Shown here piece by piece: positions 25,079 to 36,708 of a DNA stretch of 64,000 nucleotides (position 1 is the first letter of the stretch; the number at the start of each line of letters is the position of its first letter). Origin of the DNA: Erigeron canadensis (taxonomy: Eukaryota > Streptophyta > Magnoliopsida > Asterales > Asteraceae); NCBI RefSeq assembly GCF_010389155.1, contig NC_057765.1, positions 45,217,559 through 45,281,558 of the forward strand, read 5' to 3'. The translations under genes were made by a program, and so were the position numbers. The notes under the pieces were generated by a model, which saw only the letters and a list, made by a program, of their open reading frames with translations, ran no database searches and was not told where the DNA came from.

Positions 25079-28000
25079 ATGGCCAAGGATGCTAATACTT
25101 CTGAGCAGGTAATTCATATTTAAAGTAAAAATATTATACCTCATTTTATATTATTTTTCCTTTTTTACAGTTTTTCGTTTTGTTGTTGTGTTTATTAATG
25201 AGACGATTGCTACTGTATTTCATGATCTAAAATGAAATTTTGTTTTTTTGATGAACTGAATTTTAGCTTGACTTGTACTGTAAATTAGTATTATTATTAG
25301 TACTCGTATTATTATTATTGTTGTTGTTATTATTATTATTATTATTATTGTTGTTGTTGTTGTTGTTATTTATTATTATTATTTTCTTTATAAAAACACT
25401 TTTAATTATTATTATTATTATTTATTTATATATTTATTATTAATATTATTATTATTGTTGTTGTTGTTTTAGTATAGTGTAGTTCTTTCCGGACTAGATG
25501 AAAAGTTTGATCTGCTAAATTACTTAATGGATACGGCTTGTGTTAGGCGATTTTACTCAAATGCTTGCTTGCTTGCTTTAATAAGTTATTTTAGATCTTG
25601 TATGTGTCCTATATACTGTTGTGTTTTCCTTCATATGTATCAGTTTACGTCCTTTACTCTTTATGTTTCCCCAAGGTTTGATGGATTGATAGGTTGGTTA
25701 CAAGGATATCGTCATTAATTTTGGAATATAGACTAAACAATCTTGACGTATGTGTTATATATAGGTGTCTTATTTTTCGGTTAGGTTTTTGTGGTTCGGT
25801 TTTTCTTACTTTACCAAAAGTCAACAGATACTTTTCGTTTTCCGAAAATCAGAACCAAAAACCGTTGGTTTTTTTGGTTCAGTTTTAATTAGTTTTTTGG
25901 TTCTGTTTTCGTTTTACCCTGGATTTCACTTTTAATTATTTTGTTCACTGCCGCCATTTATTCATATTTAAACAAAGTTAGAATTTCTGAGAATTACGGA
26001 GATCCCAACATTAGGTAAGTAGTTATAATTATTGGGAATGAGGTTGGTGTCCCATTGGTGTAGCCCATTAGTAATGTCGTTGACCTTGGGGTTTTCCACT
26101 AGGGTTCGAGATTCTTGGGTTCCATCCCAATAATACGTGTAATTTAGGAGTAGGAGTAGGATAGTATGCCGTTCTTAAAAAAAATAGATAAAATGACTGC
26201 TTTTAATTGTCCCTTATTCTCAACTCTATCTATGATATCATACATATTGCATATGCCTTGAGTGAGTGGAACTTTTGGTTGTAAATGCAAATCATGCTTA
26301 TTCTACTTTTATTTTATTTTTATTTTTGACAATATGTTGTTTTATCCATAATGTTATTTAAGCAAAATACAATTTGTATGCAGGAGGAACCAAAAGGTTA
26401 TGCTGGTAAAAAAGAAAGGAAGCTGAATCGCACTGAGCAACAATCTTGTGATAAGGTTTTGCATCCATAACTTATATATATCTTCATCTACCCGCAATCA
26501 TTCTCTTCAAATAATCTTATGCCACGCTTGATGTTTTGGCTACCTAAACACCCTCAAAACTTATGCTGCCTAGCTACTGTTAACTCCATATGGTTTATAA
26601 GTAGATGTATATCATATGTTTATTCGTAAAACATATGCCCACTGTTGGGATTAGCCTTGAAATGGTTTCCGTGTTTTAACATACTAAACATTATCCGAAG
26701 GAAAATCTGATGAATGTGTGTGTGTGTTATTGAATACGTGAAAAAACAGAGAACAAAGTGCAATGAATACGTATATATAGGTTACCAACAGGCATCTTCT
26801 AACCGATGTGCATGTTTGTTATTGTTTGGCATGACAGTTACACAACTGTCTACCATATCTTGTTTCTGTCTTCACAATCACTTCCCAAACTCCTTGAACA
26901 TTCAAACTATCTTGTTTGGTTGCACTCAATCCCGTGTCTCCTGACTGAAACTTGTCAAAAAGTTGAACATTTGGGGTCATGTTTCTCCGGTATTCGTCCG
27001 AAACATACCATATGTCATCCCAGCCTTCTCTGTCGGTCCCTATCACTTGCCAATCTATGGATTTTATAACCGTTTCATCATCCTTGCTTCCTGTGGCCTT
27101 TTCAAATCCCGTTTTCACTTCTGCTTTCTTTGCTTTCACTAGTTTTTCTTTATTGAATTTAGTCTTCGTGGGCTTGTTTGGACAATCCAGTAAGCATGCC
27201 CTCTAATGAAGCATATTCATTTTTTTGCATACATCAACCTGGCCTTGTAATTATCAGGGTCATGACATAACTTCAGGCAATCCAAATTATGGATTACTTC
27301 CCTTTGTTGTTGGTTCCAGAAGTCATCGTCATGGTAACGATACTTTCTGTGGAATCAACCCGCATATCTTCAAATTTGTGGTTCACAGGTTCTCAGGATC
27401 CCCTGTCGGCTTTGATGCCAACTGTTGGGTTAGCCTTGAAATGGTTTTTGGTGAATGTGATTGTGTGTGTGTATGAATAGATGAAAAACAGAGAACAAAT
27501 GATAACTGTTATTTCGATTGATTTTTCCAAAGTACAATGAATACATACTTATAGGTTACAAACAGGCATCTTCTAACCGATGTACGTGTTTATTATTGGC
27601 TGCCATGACAGTTACACAACTGTCTACCATATCACTATTTTACATCTATATACATTACTAACTACATAATATACATCTGTCATAATGGTTTAATACTCAC
27701 TGGATTTTCTCGGATTTTGTTTAGTGTGAAATTAGGGGACTTCGAGAGAGTAATGAAATTTTAAGGGCTCATATAGGCAATTTGAATACAGACCTAGAAC
27801 TGATTGGTTTAAAGAGAGACGTGGCCTGCCTTAGGAGCACAGTAGATGGAAAGAATGTTGAACTTTCAAAACTTCAGTGTGCAGAAAAAGAATTAAAGGT
27901 AATTTGTATTCTTATTGTCTTTTTGATTAGCACCAGATGTATCCGAGTGAATATTGAAAGCGGCTTCGCCTTTTACTGTACAATATTTATTCATCATTTT

Positions 28001-28337
28001 TACTTTTATATGGCCAGGAACATCTGGAAAGGGATCTGGCTTATCTAAGAGAAGAAAATAAACAATTAAAGGTCGGTTCACTCTTGTAGGATCTTGATTA
28101 AAATAGTCTAGATTGCTAATCTGAAATACACACTTAACTATGAACATACAAATAATAAATAAGCCTGCTGATTCCAATGCCAATGCTGCCAAGCCTGCCG
28201 ATCCTGATGAGCTTTTTCCCAAGGCTGCTATCCATTGGGAGACTAATGTTCCTTGTGACCCTCGTGGGGATGTTGAGCCTTTGTCGGAGGAGCTTTTTCC
28301 CAAACATGATTCACAAGATTCGTGCACCATTATGTAA
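25079..28337 (+). CDS. small coiled-coil protein with C-terminal CaaX prenylation motif
   Basis: Five exons, 25079-25108, 26384-26455, 27725-27898, 28018-28071 and 28164-28337, join through GT-AG introns that are all phase 0 and give 167 residues. Residues 1-34 are polar and Lys/Glu-rich. Residues about 35-110 (from CEIRGLRESNEILRAHIGNL to YLREENKQLK) form a leucine-heptad coiled coil. The last exon is Pro/Asp-rich, repeats the phrase ELFPK twice (DELFPKAA, EELFPKHD), and ends CTIM followed by TAA. CTIM fits the CaaX rule; with Met last, farnesylation is the usual outcome in plants, which would anchor the protein to a membrane. I do not recognise the family. It is not a clear G-protein gamma subunit, though that class shares the coiled-coil-plus-CaaX plan. 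Phase-0 continuity and motif position argue for a real gene; expression is unverified. Confidence 0.65.
25285..25470. repeat. TTA/TTG trinucleotide microsatellite in intron 1
   Basis: Long imperfect runs of TTA (ATT) and TTG (GTT) triplets lie in the first intron of the CaaX gene; length variation between individuals is likely. Confidence 0.85.
26035..26190 (+). repeat. SINE-like, tRNA-derived element
   Basis: A box-A-like stretch (TGGTGTAGCCCATTAG) is followed about 45 bp later by a good box B (GGGTTCGAGATTC), and the unit ends in an A-run (TTCTTAAAAAAAA). It lies in intron 1 of the CaaX gene. This is the layout of a tRNA-derived SINE rather than a functional tRNA gene, because no cloverleaf with acceptor-stem pairing is visible. 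Confidence 0.5.
26643..27634 (-). mobile_element. miniature Copia-like retroelement (TRIM-like) in intron 2
   Basis: Two direct repeats of about 212-218 bp (26643-26860 and 27423-27634) share TGTTGGG(A)TTAGCCTTGAAA, AGGCATCTTCTAACCGATGT and CATGACAGTTACACAACTGT. They read as LTRs on the minus strand. Immediately inside the minus-strand 5' LTR is TGGCATCAAAGCC, close to the initiator-Met tRNA primer-binding site TGGTATCAGAGC. The roughly 560-bp interior has no full polyprotein, only a 106-codon minus-strand frame (26819-27139) with DIWYVSDEYRRNMTPNVQLF, which resembles part of a Copia protease region (inference). It lies antisense within intron 2 of the CaaX gene. No matching 5-bp flanks were found. 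Confidence 0.6.
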
Positions 28338-29290
28338 GTAAGAAGAGTAGAACTTGAGTGGTTAAAAACTTTTGTATGTTAACTGTTCTGTGTCGAATTG
28401 AAGCTGTTAGAAGCTGTGTGCATTGCAAAATGCTTGTGATGAGAGTGATATTGAGATAATTCAAATGCAGGGACATCAAAATGTTATTGACTTTGCATGG
28501 ATTAATGATGAGTTGGATGGGATGAATAAATTGGATCAATGATCAGTCTTTTGTATATACTCGTATATGTGTTTTTGTGTTTGTTGTATATGTCTATATA
28601 TGTTTTGTTCTTTTCTGTCCCATGTGGTGTTATCACAGTTGGGTGCTTGGCTAAATTACCAAGCAACAACTGACTCTAGATAACAAAGCCAAGCCATAAT
28701 ACTACCAATTTTAGTTGTTCATTCACACAAATTAATTTAGGTACTCGTTTGTATTATCTAAAAGCTAAAGGGCCATTTTGTTGTTAACTAACAATAGAAA
28801 AAAGCCAAGCACTCACTAATTTGCAAAGACTCCTCTGCTGCATTTGCAAGCAGCTAACTAGGAGAGTACCTTTGGATCATCTGCTATGTCTACTGCTCGT
28901 TTCAGTTTGTGATTTGAAAAGATGTTTTCCGACTCTTTTTATTTTTCTATGAATAAATGACAAGTCTCCAGTAAACATAAATATGATAAGTACTAACAAG
29001 TTGAACTCTTTGATTATAACCTGTTTCTTTATGCTACAAAAGTATCATTTTAATGATGTTTGAAAGTTTGTTAAATGTGATTTTTATTTTCATGCGCCTC
29101 GAGTTTGATAGATAGTGAAACTAATCAACAAAGCTTGCTGCTAACAACCAAATTAATGCCCCCTTGATCTAATCACAAACCTAAGGGGTCATTCCTAAAA
29201 ATGTATGTTTAAACAACCTAACCGAATGAACAACGAAAATCAAAAGATATAGACCAAGTTAGCTCCAAAAGAATTTGTTTGGGTGTCATA
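28338..29290. other. intergenic between the CaaX gene and the Hsp70 gene
   Basis: The 3' untranslated region of the CaaX gene is expected in its first 250 bases (TGTATATGTCTATATATG-type sequence near 28580). The rest is AT-rich with no recognisable feature. The two flanking genes are convergent here. Confidence 0.5.
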
Positions 29291-29296
29291 TATCTA

Positions 29297-31953
29297 TTAG
29301 TAGAACCTACGTTGAATGCTATCCTTCAAACCATATAATAAGCCTCCCAACCAGCTGCTTAACTTCTTTTGATTTCTCTGCCTTGGATTAGTTTCTTGAT
29401 TTCTCGGTCTTGGGTCACTTTCCTGATTTCTCCATCTTGGTTCAGTTTCTTGAGTTTTCCGTGTTGGTCCAGTTTCTTGATTCCCCCCTCTTGGATCAGA
29501 TTCCTTATTTCTCGCTCTTGGTTCAGTTTCTCGATTTCTCGGTCTTGGATCACTTTTCTGATATCTCGGTCTTGGTTCAGTTTCTTGATTTTTCTGTCTT
29601 GGTCCAGTTTCCTGGTTCTTCCCTCTAAGATTAGTTTCCTGATTTCTCACCTCTTCATTTCCTCTTCTTGGATCAGTTTCTTGATTTCTCCGTGTTGATT
29701 CAGTTGTAAATCGTTGTATGTTACTCTTCAACATTATCTAATTATCAAGAACAAACTAGCTTATCATATACTATAACCAAAGTAGTCTAATTAATAAGAA
29801 GCTAAATATATATATATATATAGGTATATATATATTGGCACATACATATACAGATTTGAGAAGAGATATACCATCATGTCTTGGAGCTCATCTAGGCATG
29901 CAGCTTGGTTCTCCAGGAGCCATGTGGTCGTGTAAGCAATAGCATTTTGTATTCTCTTTCTTCTATTTGGGTGCATGGCCCGTTCCTGATAATCATAGGT
30001 TTTCATCATATTTTTCAAGTCATATAAGTAATCCTCTAATGCCATGTATGCATCCGCTCTCCTCTTAAATTCTTGGTCCTCGTGTTTGTACTTGTCAGCA
30101 TCTTTTATCATCTTCTCGATCCCTTCCATGGAGAGTCTTCTGTTTTCATTTTTAATGATGAGTTGTTCTGTATTACCCGTTGATTCTATCTTAGCCGTGA
30201 CTGTGAGGAGACCATCAGCATCTATATCAAAGCAAGTCCAGATTGAAACTCCTTTGGGAGCGGGTGGAATTCCAGATATTTTGAACTTCCCCAAAAAATG
30301 GTTATCCGTAGCTCTGGCTCTTTCACCTTGATACACTTTAACCTCTAGAGCATATTGATCGTCGCAGCTCGTCATGAGATAACCCTCCCGCTTAAAAGGT
30401 ATCGAAGTGTTCCGCTGGATCACAACACTAAATACATCTCCAGCTACCCTAACACCGAGGGACAAAGGAGTGACGTCCACGAGCACCAAGTCACGAAGAC
30501 ATAAGCTGGTACTGGTACCACCACTACTTAACTTTGCAGCCATAATGGCTGCACCATATGCAACAGCCTCATCAGCGTTAACACTCTTGCAAAGCTGCTT
30601 GCCATCAAAATATTCCTGCAACATACACTGGACCATAGGAATCCTAGTCGATCCACCAACTAGAACAATCTCATCTACCCCTGATTTTTCCATCCCTGCA
30701 TCCTTTAAACACCTGTCAACGGTTGTGATGCAGCTGTTGAACATGCTCATATTGAGATTTTCAAATTTGGCTCGAGTGAATTTCATAGAAAAATCAATCC
30801 CCTCATGCAGGCAGTCCAATTCGATGGACGTCTCAGTAGTGGATGAGAGAATCCTTTTTGCTTTCTCACAAGAAGCTCTCAACCTCCCCAGTGCTCTTTG
30901 GTTTCCTGTCAAGTCCTTATTTTTCCATCTCCTTTTGAAGTAGTCAACACAATGATCCACCATGAGGTTATCAAAATCTTCACCTCCCAAATGAGTGTCA
31001 CCAGAAACCGCTTTCACCTTAAAGTCATGACCCCCTCTCTGATCAATGGTCAATAGAGAGACATCAAAAGTACCACTACCTAAATCAAAGATGAGCACAT
31101 TAATCTCCTGATCACCAGATAATTTATTGTCCAGCCCATAAGTAAGGGCGGCTGCTGTGGGCTCATTGATCATGCGGATGACGTTCAAGCCAGCAATAGT
31201 GCCCGCATCCTTTGTAGCTTGATGTTGTGATTCGTTAAAATATGCCGGGACTGTTATGACAGCATTTTCTACGGCTTCCCCAAGGTAGGCCTCGGCAGTT
31301 GCTTTAAGTTTTCCAAGAATCATAGATGAAATTTCTTGGGCCATGAATTCCTTCTTTTGACCTTTGTAGGTGACAACAATCTTTGGCGCATCCCCAGGCC
31401 CTCGTATGACCTCGAAAGGCCACAATTTAATGTCTTGTTGCTCTTGGAAATCAGTATAATTCCTTCCAATCTGATGAACATATAGGCCCGTTAATTGCAG
31501 ACCAAAATCTGATGAACAGTATAAGTTTTGACAAAGTGGTTTGAGTTAAACAATTCAGAAACTAGGGTAACAATTCAGAAACCAGGGTAAGAAGTTTGTT
31601 TAAATATGTGCAAGTAAGTGTAACTAATTTAACCTACTGACCAAAGATGTGTGAAACTTTCAACATAGAAGTTATTAGTCTTATATAGTAATTACAAAGA
31701 CACGATTCCAATGAATTGAGCAAACGTACTGACCAAATATGGTGTTGGTAGGATTCATTAAAAGTTGATTCTTGGCGCTATCGCCGATGAGACAATCAGC
31801 ATCAGTAAAAGCAACAGCAGAAGGTGTTGTTCGGTTGCCTTGATCATTGGGTATGATTTCGACCCGGTCATTCTTCCATACAGCAACACATGAGTAGGTT
31901 GTTCCCAAGTCTATTCCAATTGCCTCCTTTCCTCTTCTACTTCTTCTGCTCAT
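29297..31953 (-). CDS. divergent Hsp70-family protein with repetitive C-terminal tail
   Basis: Three exons, 31953-31734, 31508-29872 and 29737-29297, predict 765 residues. The ATPase domain shows [14 protein letters not shown] (near residue 13), [14 protein letters not shown] and [13 protein letters not shown]; the middle Gly of the canonical DLGGGT is Ser, which the Hsp70 signature tolerates. The substrate-binding domain follows from [10 protein letters not shown]. The first intron sits where cytosolic plant Hsp70s carry theirs, but the residues AKRL after it are replaced by about 12 unusual ones ([12 protein letters not shown]). The normal C-terminal lid end and the EEVD motif that docks TPR co-chaperones are absent. 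Instead the last 146 residues are about eleven copies of a 9-residue unit (consensus NQETEPRxR) and an amphipathic end ([20 protein letters not shown]). No ER signal or HDEL is seen, so it is probably cytosolic. It may be a specialised copy or one starting to decay. Confidence 0.8.
29371..29703. repeat. 27-bp coding minisatellite in the last Hsp70 exon
   Basis: About eleven imperfect tandem units of 27 bp, each built round GATTTCTC..CTTGGTTCAG on the plus strand, encode the NQETEPRxR repeats on the minus strand. The unit is a whole number of codons, so expansion or contraction keeps the frame. One unit near 29650-29690 is longer. Confidence 0.85.
29806..29835. repeat. (TA)n microsatellite in the last Hsp70 intron
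   Basis: AT dinucleotide run in the intron between the second and third Hsp70 exons. Confidence 0.7.
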
Positions 31954-32060
31954 CCCCTCAATTCTTTTTCTTATATATTCCTCCTAATAATAACTAATAA
32001 ATTAATTCTTTCTTGACTAATTAACTCCTCGATCGATCATGTGCCCTGCAGGCCTGCCTC

Positions 32061-32068
32061 TATTTATA
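32061..32068 (-). promoter_or_regulatory. TATA box of the Hsp70-like gene
   Basis: On the gene strand TATAAATA lies about 108 bp upstream of the ATG at 31953, in the context TTGTATAAATAGAGG. A start site near 32035 would leave a leader of about 80 nt. Upstream, TTTC/GAA blocks near 32138-32165 resemble loose heat-shock elements, but none has the strict alternating 5-bp spacing, so heat induction cannot be claimed. Confidence 0.6.
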
Positions 32069-32816
32069 CAAAGAGGATACATAATTTTTTCTCTACACAA
32101 GGTAATAATAAATAATTTCGTCTTAAATATATTTAGAAAGTTTCATTAAATATCTTCAGAAAATCTATTGTTAAATTAGGCATGTCCGCATGTATATTCT
32201 CACATCTTTTTATCCGACGATATATAAGACATTTTCTTTTAAAAAGAGTTTGACCATTCTCATTAGAAAACTATTTTCTCTTTATTACACTTATATATTC
32301 AACCCACCTCAAAAACCCTGTTTTGAATTTTTTCTGAAAAGATTGTCGTCATCTTTTTAAGCTAGAAGTTAGAACACTATGTTGGGTATTGTAAACTAAA
32401 ACATCTTCCCTGATTGAATGCTTGTAGATTGTAATGCTATAAACCATAACAAACTTAGCAACAACTGCCATTAGATAACAAAAACCCTTTGGCACTTACC
32501 AAGAACACAACTATCCCAGAGAGACAATACATCAAACGACTATAACAAACATGTAACGACATACACTGGCACCATCTTAGCATTCGCGGATAGTACGAAA
32601 AGTTACTTCAAGTATTATTGGATGGGAAATCCCATTTATATAGTTTGTAACTATAAGTCTACAACTACAATGTGAAAATAACCAAAAAGATTGTATATTA
32701 ACAAACATAACTAAAGCACACTCACTCAAACAAGCCAAAATCTACATGGTCAAATACTGTCTGTCTGTCACCTAGTTAGAAAAACCAAGTGTTTCATCCA
32801 TCCAATACACTTGTAT
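32069..32816. other. Hsp70 promoter side and TRM gene 3' side; no other gene
   Basis: AT-rich spacer. It holds the upstream region of the Hsp70-like gene and the likely 3' untranslated region of the TRM-type gene, whose stop codon is at 32817-32819. Nothing else is recognisable. Confidence 0.5.
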
Positions 32817-35800
32817 TCATGATATATATGTTTCAACTCTGAAACAACTGTTGACTAAGCTCAAGAGAGTATCATCTATCATATCTTCAAAGATTGATTC
32901 GTCAATTTCAAATACTAATGCTTTTGAGTCAGTACGAAGATCCATCCATGTTCTTGATATTCCCAAATCTTTTTTTACCAGATGATCCAAAGAAAGTGGA
33001 TAATTGTTTTTCAAATGTAGTTCAATTCTTTCCCATACCTCATGTATCAGATTCACCCCTTTTGGAATTGGCTGGATTTTTCGTTTGGTGAATGATAACT
33101 GAAGAAAGACGTCAAGGTAACAATCACATACCTCTTTGAGAACCTCGTTAGTGGAATCAAAGAGAAGTCGCTGGTCATAAGAGGGATAGCTAGAAAAGAT
33201 TTCTAATTCATCAAATAACGATGAATCGAGTATTTGCATTGATAAAAGCCACCTCTTTTCAAATTCATCCCAGTTAAGATCAGAAGCTAGCAACACGGCT
33301 TCAACATATTCAAATGCAGATTCCTCATTTTCCATACAGTTTCTTGAACATATATCTTCATCTTCAAACATAATGCAGAGTGGTTGAATTCCATATTCGG
33401 CTGAAAAGTTTAGATGCAGTTACATTAGCAAAAGTTTCGTTATTTCATAGACATGCCAAAATGGGTGGGTCATGTCACTGGTCATCTGACATACTTTTGT
33501 GAACAGGTCAAATCAAGCTGACTCGAAATTATATTGTCTAAAAAACTTAGATCTTTTTCTACAGCTTATTAAATAAAATTATTTAGGAGGTTTTATGCAA
33601 TATATATATATATATCGTGCAACTTTCGACATCTTCGGCCCTTTACCAACTACCTCTATATACCAGCTAATGTTTGTTATTTTGTTTTACGCGTTAGGAA
33701 TAACGCAGAACCCAACTGACCCTTACAAAAACATGCAGTATTACAGCCTCTATAACTTTCTTGGATGGAGAGTTTTTCAACCAAGAGGTAACCAAAGGCG
33801 GCTACTCACCAGGGCGATAGTCAGTGCTTGCAGGGCTGATTTCGTTGTCTGAAAAAAATGGCTCAAGAACGGATACAGGACTAGGCCTGCCAGTTTTATC
33901 GTTGGAAGTACTACCGGGTTCTTCATTCGTGTTACCAAACGAAGATCTCAATGGAGAATAAAACTCATCTTCTTCATGTAAATCCTGTGATTCAGTAAAG
34001 AGATGTTTAAGTGATTGTTGAAATTTTAGGTAGTAGTCAAAACCGTTACTATTTCTGCTGAGACTAAGTAGCGTAAGTATTACCGCTATGAAGCCCGTGA
34101 AAGATTTTTCTTGATCAGATACTTTTACTATCTCACCAGATTGTTCATCCTCTATGCTTTCCAGAGAACTACTTGGTTCACAATAATAATCCAAAACTTC
34201 AATTGCTTCTCGTTCTTCTGGTTTTGCGATGTCTAGGACTCCTGCATACGTACCAAAAACATTCGTCATGTTAATAAAACATTGTCATGAAATTAGCAAC
34301 AATCTTCTGCTATAATAAAAAAGAAAAAGTAGACGTGGAGAAACAACAAGCTGGGTAACAGAGTCGGGGTCAAAAATATAATATTTGTGTTTTCGGGTCA
34401 AATTGAGTTGGCTCATAGCACATTTTTGTCACCAAAACTTCCTAATTCTTTGATGAATATATAGTGTATCAAATATGATTCCAAAAATTATATTATATTA
34501 ATATAAATTTTTTTTATAGTAAAACGCTTTTAGAAGTTTAATGAGTTAAAAAGACACTTTGGGCAACTTTTGACCCATTTGACATGTTATCTTTTAAGCT
34601 ACTTTTATTTTACCCGTTTAACCAGTTACAAAGAAATTTATAACATAATTCACTCATTTATAAGTAATGCTTCCAAAAATGCTAACTTAAAATGCTTCCA
34701 AAAATGCCAACTCTAAGAAACAGTACCTTGAGGACTTGTATCTTCCATCACAGAAGATGGAGAACCTCCCACGCATGCATCATGACTGACTTCATCAGAC
34801 ACTTTCAGTTTCTCTTCAACATCAACACTAGCCATGCATTGTTGACCCTCGTTGGCAGAATTAAAAGTCCCATCAGGACCCAAACTCGTTTGAGCTGTCG
34901 TGAAGCCATATGCTTGCTCTTTTCTAGGACTGGCACCGGGAGAAAGAGAGCTGTAATCTGGAAACAAAAGAATCTTTCCTAGAGTTTTCGGTAAATTCTC
35001 CATCATCAAATCTGCATCTTCATCACCACCACTTATCAGTTCTGATAAATGTTTCTTGGCCTCAAGGTAAATGTGAGATATATGACGACCAGAATCAACG
35101 TTTTCTTCACTTTCTCTTTGTTTTACTTCAAATTCTTTTAACTTTGAAACTCTTTCTATCTTTTTAGTAAATCTTTCAGTATAGAAATGGTCTCTATTGG
35201 GAGAACTCCATCCATTACTTCCTTCAAAAACTGTCTTCTCATTACCTCTCCGTTTCTGATGCTCTTTTCCCATAGCATTTTTAAGCCGTTTTTTTATTTC
35301 CATGAATGAAAAATGAGAAGAGATACTTTCAGAATGAACATCATTCTCCATTTTGAATCTATTATCCAAAGAATTGGGCTTTAAAATGACGATTCTGCTT
35401 ATTGGCATACTATCCTGTGACTTGCTCCTCCTTCTAAAGAATGTTCTGTTTTTTCGAGTTATAGGTACATCTGGTTTTGGATTGGTTGGCTCGTTTTCTG
35501 ACTGGTTTGACTTTTCCGGTGACTTTTCTTCTTCATTTACATTAACTGAAGCTTCATCTTGAAGAAGTTTCAAGAACAATTCCTTGTTAGAACTTAACAT
35601 CTGAAATGTGTCAATGAAATCTTTGGAACGTTCATCACACGGCTTTTCATTCATGAACACTTCAATTGCTGCACTCATTTTCTCTTCAAAGATGGAAAAG
35701 CTGTGATTTTGCCTTTCATCAAGATCAGAATGCCCATTATTCTTATAGATCAGAAAAATTTCTTTCATTAGAGCTTCAAGATCACCATATTCTGAGGTTT

Positions 35801-36708
35801 TCTGAGATGAATCTTGACAACTAAGAGAGATTTTCTGATCACCATCAGTTTGCTGGGTGGAATCTTGTTCACTGACCATCTCTTCTTCCATGAGTGCCTT
35901 CACACTTGTCTTAACATCTAGATTCAGATTCTCACTTTGCATGACCTCCTGATTACATATGAGAACTCTTAGGTACAATAATCATGAACACCAAAATGGC
36001 AACAGGAAAGAAATATTTGAATGCATGGCACAATATTACATGGATCAAAGAGTTGTTTTGATCCATATGAGAACTTGTTTGATGACCCTTTCCAACCCGA
36101 ACCTGTTTGCTCCATCACACAGCCCGCTTAAGCCAACCAATTTGCCACATTTAATATGGGCATTCGTTCTTATATGTATACAAATTTCTATTCATTGAAT
36201 GGTTATATGCATTGAATGGATGGATACCTTAGATGATTTTGGCTTGTTCGACCCATTTGACCCAGTCCCCTTTTTAACTAACTTCTTTATATGGCCCATC
36301 TAATACAAAATGAACCCATATCAAGCCATTAATATGTAAAATGGTGGAAGTATCCACCTGTAAAAATTATGTTATATCCTGACCTCAGTATGTCTTTCTT
36401 CAGGACTCGTGAGCAAATTCACTTCGGACATAGAAAGTTCAGAAGCTGTGAGAAGACGAGAATCATAAATAATGAAAAGAGAATTGTATGTCTGGTCATT
36501 AGCATAAACAATTTACAAAATCCTCAATAAATGAAATAGTGTAGACAAGATGCTTACCAACAATATTATTGGCAACAATCCTTCTATCTGAAAGCAACCT
36601 TCTAGTGGTTCGACCATGGCGGAAGTCAAATATACTGATCAATCCCCACATACAACCTGCCCGATCTTTATTTTCTTGTGCCTGGCGTCTTTTTGATCTC
36701 TTTGCCAT
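32817..36708 (-). CDS. TRM-family (TON1-recruiting-motif-like) DUF4378 protein
   Basis: Five coding exons, 36708-36558, 36445-36384, 35948-34727, 34241-33810 and 33400-32817, total 2451 nt and predict 816 residues with every junction in frame. The N-terminus MAKRSKRRQAQ...GCMWGLISIFDFRHGR, the block SVKALMEEEM, the later EAKKHLSELISGGDED and LPKTLGKILLFP motifs, and the C-terminal DUF4378 (LLFDSTNEVLKEVCDCYLDV; FEIDESIFEDMIDDTL) are the ordered landmarks of TRM/LONGIFOLIA-type proteins. In Arabidopsis such proteins bind microtubules and recruit TON1 and PP2A components, acting on cortical arrays and organ shape. Whether this one carries a working TON1-binding M2 motif cannot be told by eye. 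The start is the conserved MAKRSKR ATG; an upstream in-frame ATG at 36735 (MKLKNPHFT) is less conserved in type. A leader intron (donor ACCTAAG|GTAC near 37413, acceptor near 36863) is possible. Confidence 0.88.

Noticed and set aside
26102..26118. Possible tRNA gene (box B GGGTTCGAGATTC)
   Set aside because: No acceptor or anticodon stem pairs around it, and it is followed by an A-rich tail, so it is better explained as a SINE.
28164..28337. CaaX gene as a G-protein gamma subunit (AGG-like)
   Set aside because: It shares the coiled-coil-plus-CaaX plan, but the conserved gamma-subunit core (DPLL.., WDRWF-type residues) is not visible, so the name was not used.
29369..29698. Plus-strand repetitive frame rich in Phe/Leu/Ser
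   Set aside because: It is the antisense reading of the 27-bp minisatellite. The minus reading joins in frame to Hsp70; the plus reading joins to nothing.
30407..30943. 178-codon plus frame opposite the Hsp70 ATPase domain
   Set aside because: Antisense shadow of conserved Hsp70 coding sequence.
32138..32165. Heat-shock element upstream of the Hsp70-like gene
   Set aside because: GAA and TTC blocks are present but not in the strict 5-bp alternating pattern, so heat regulation cannot be asserted.
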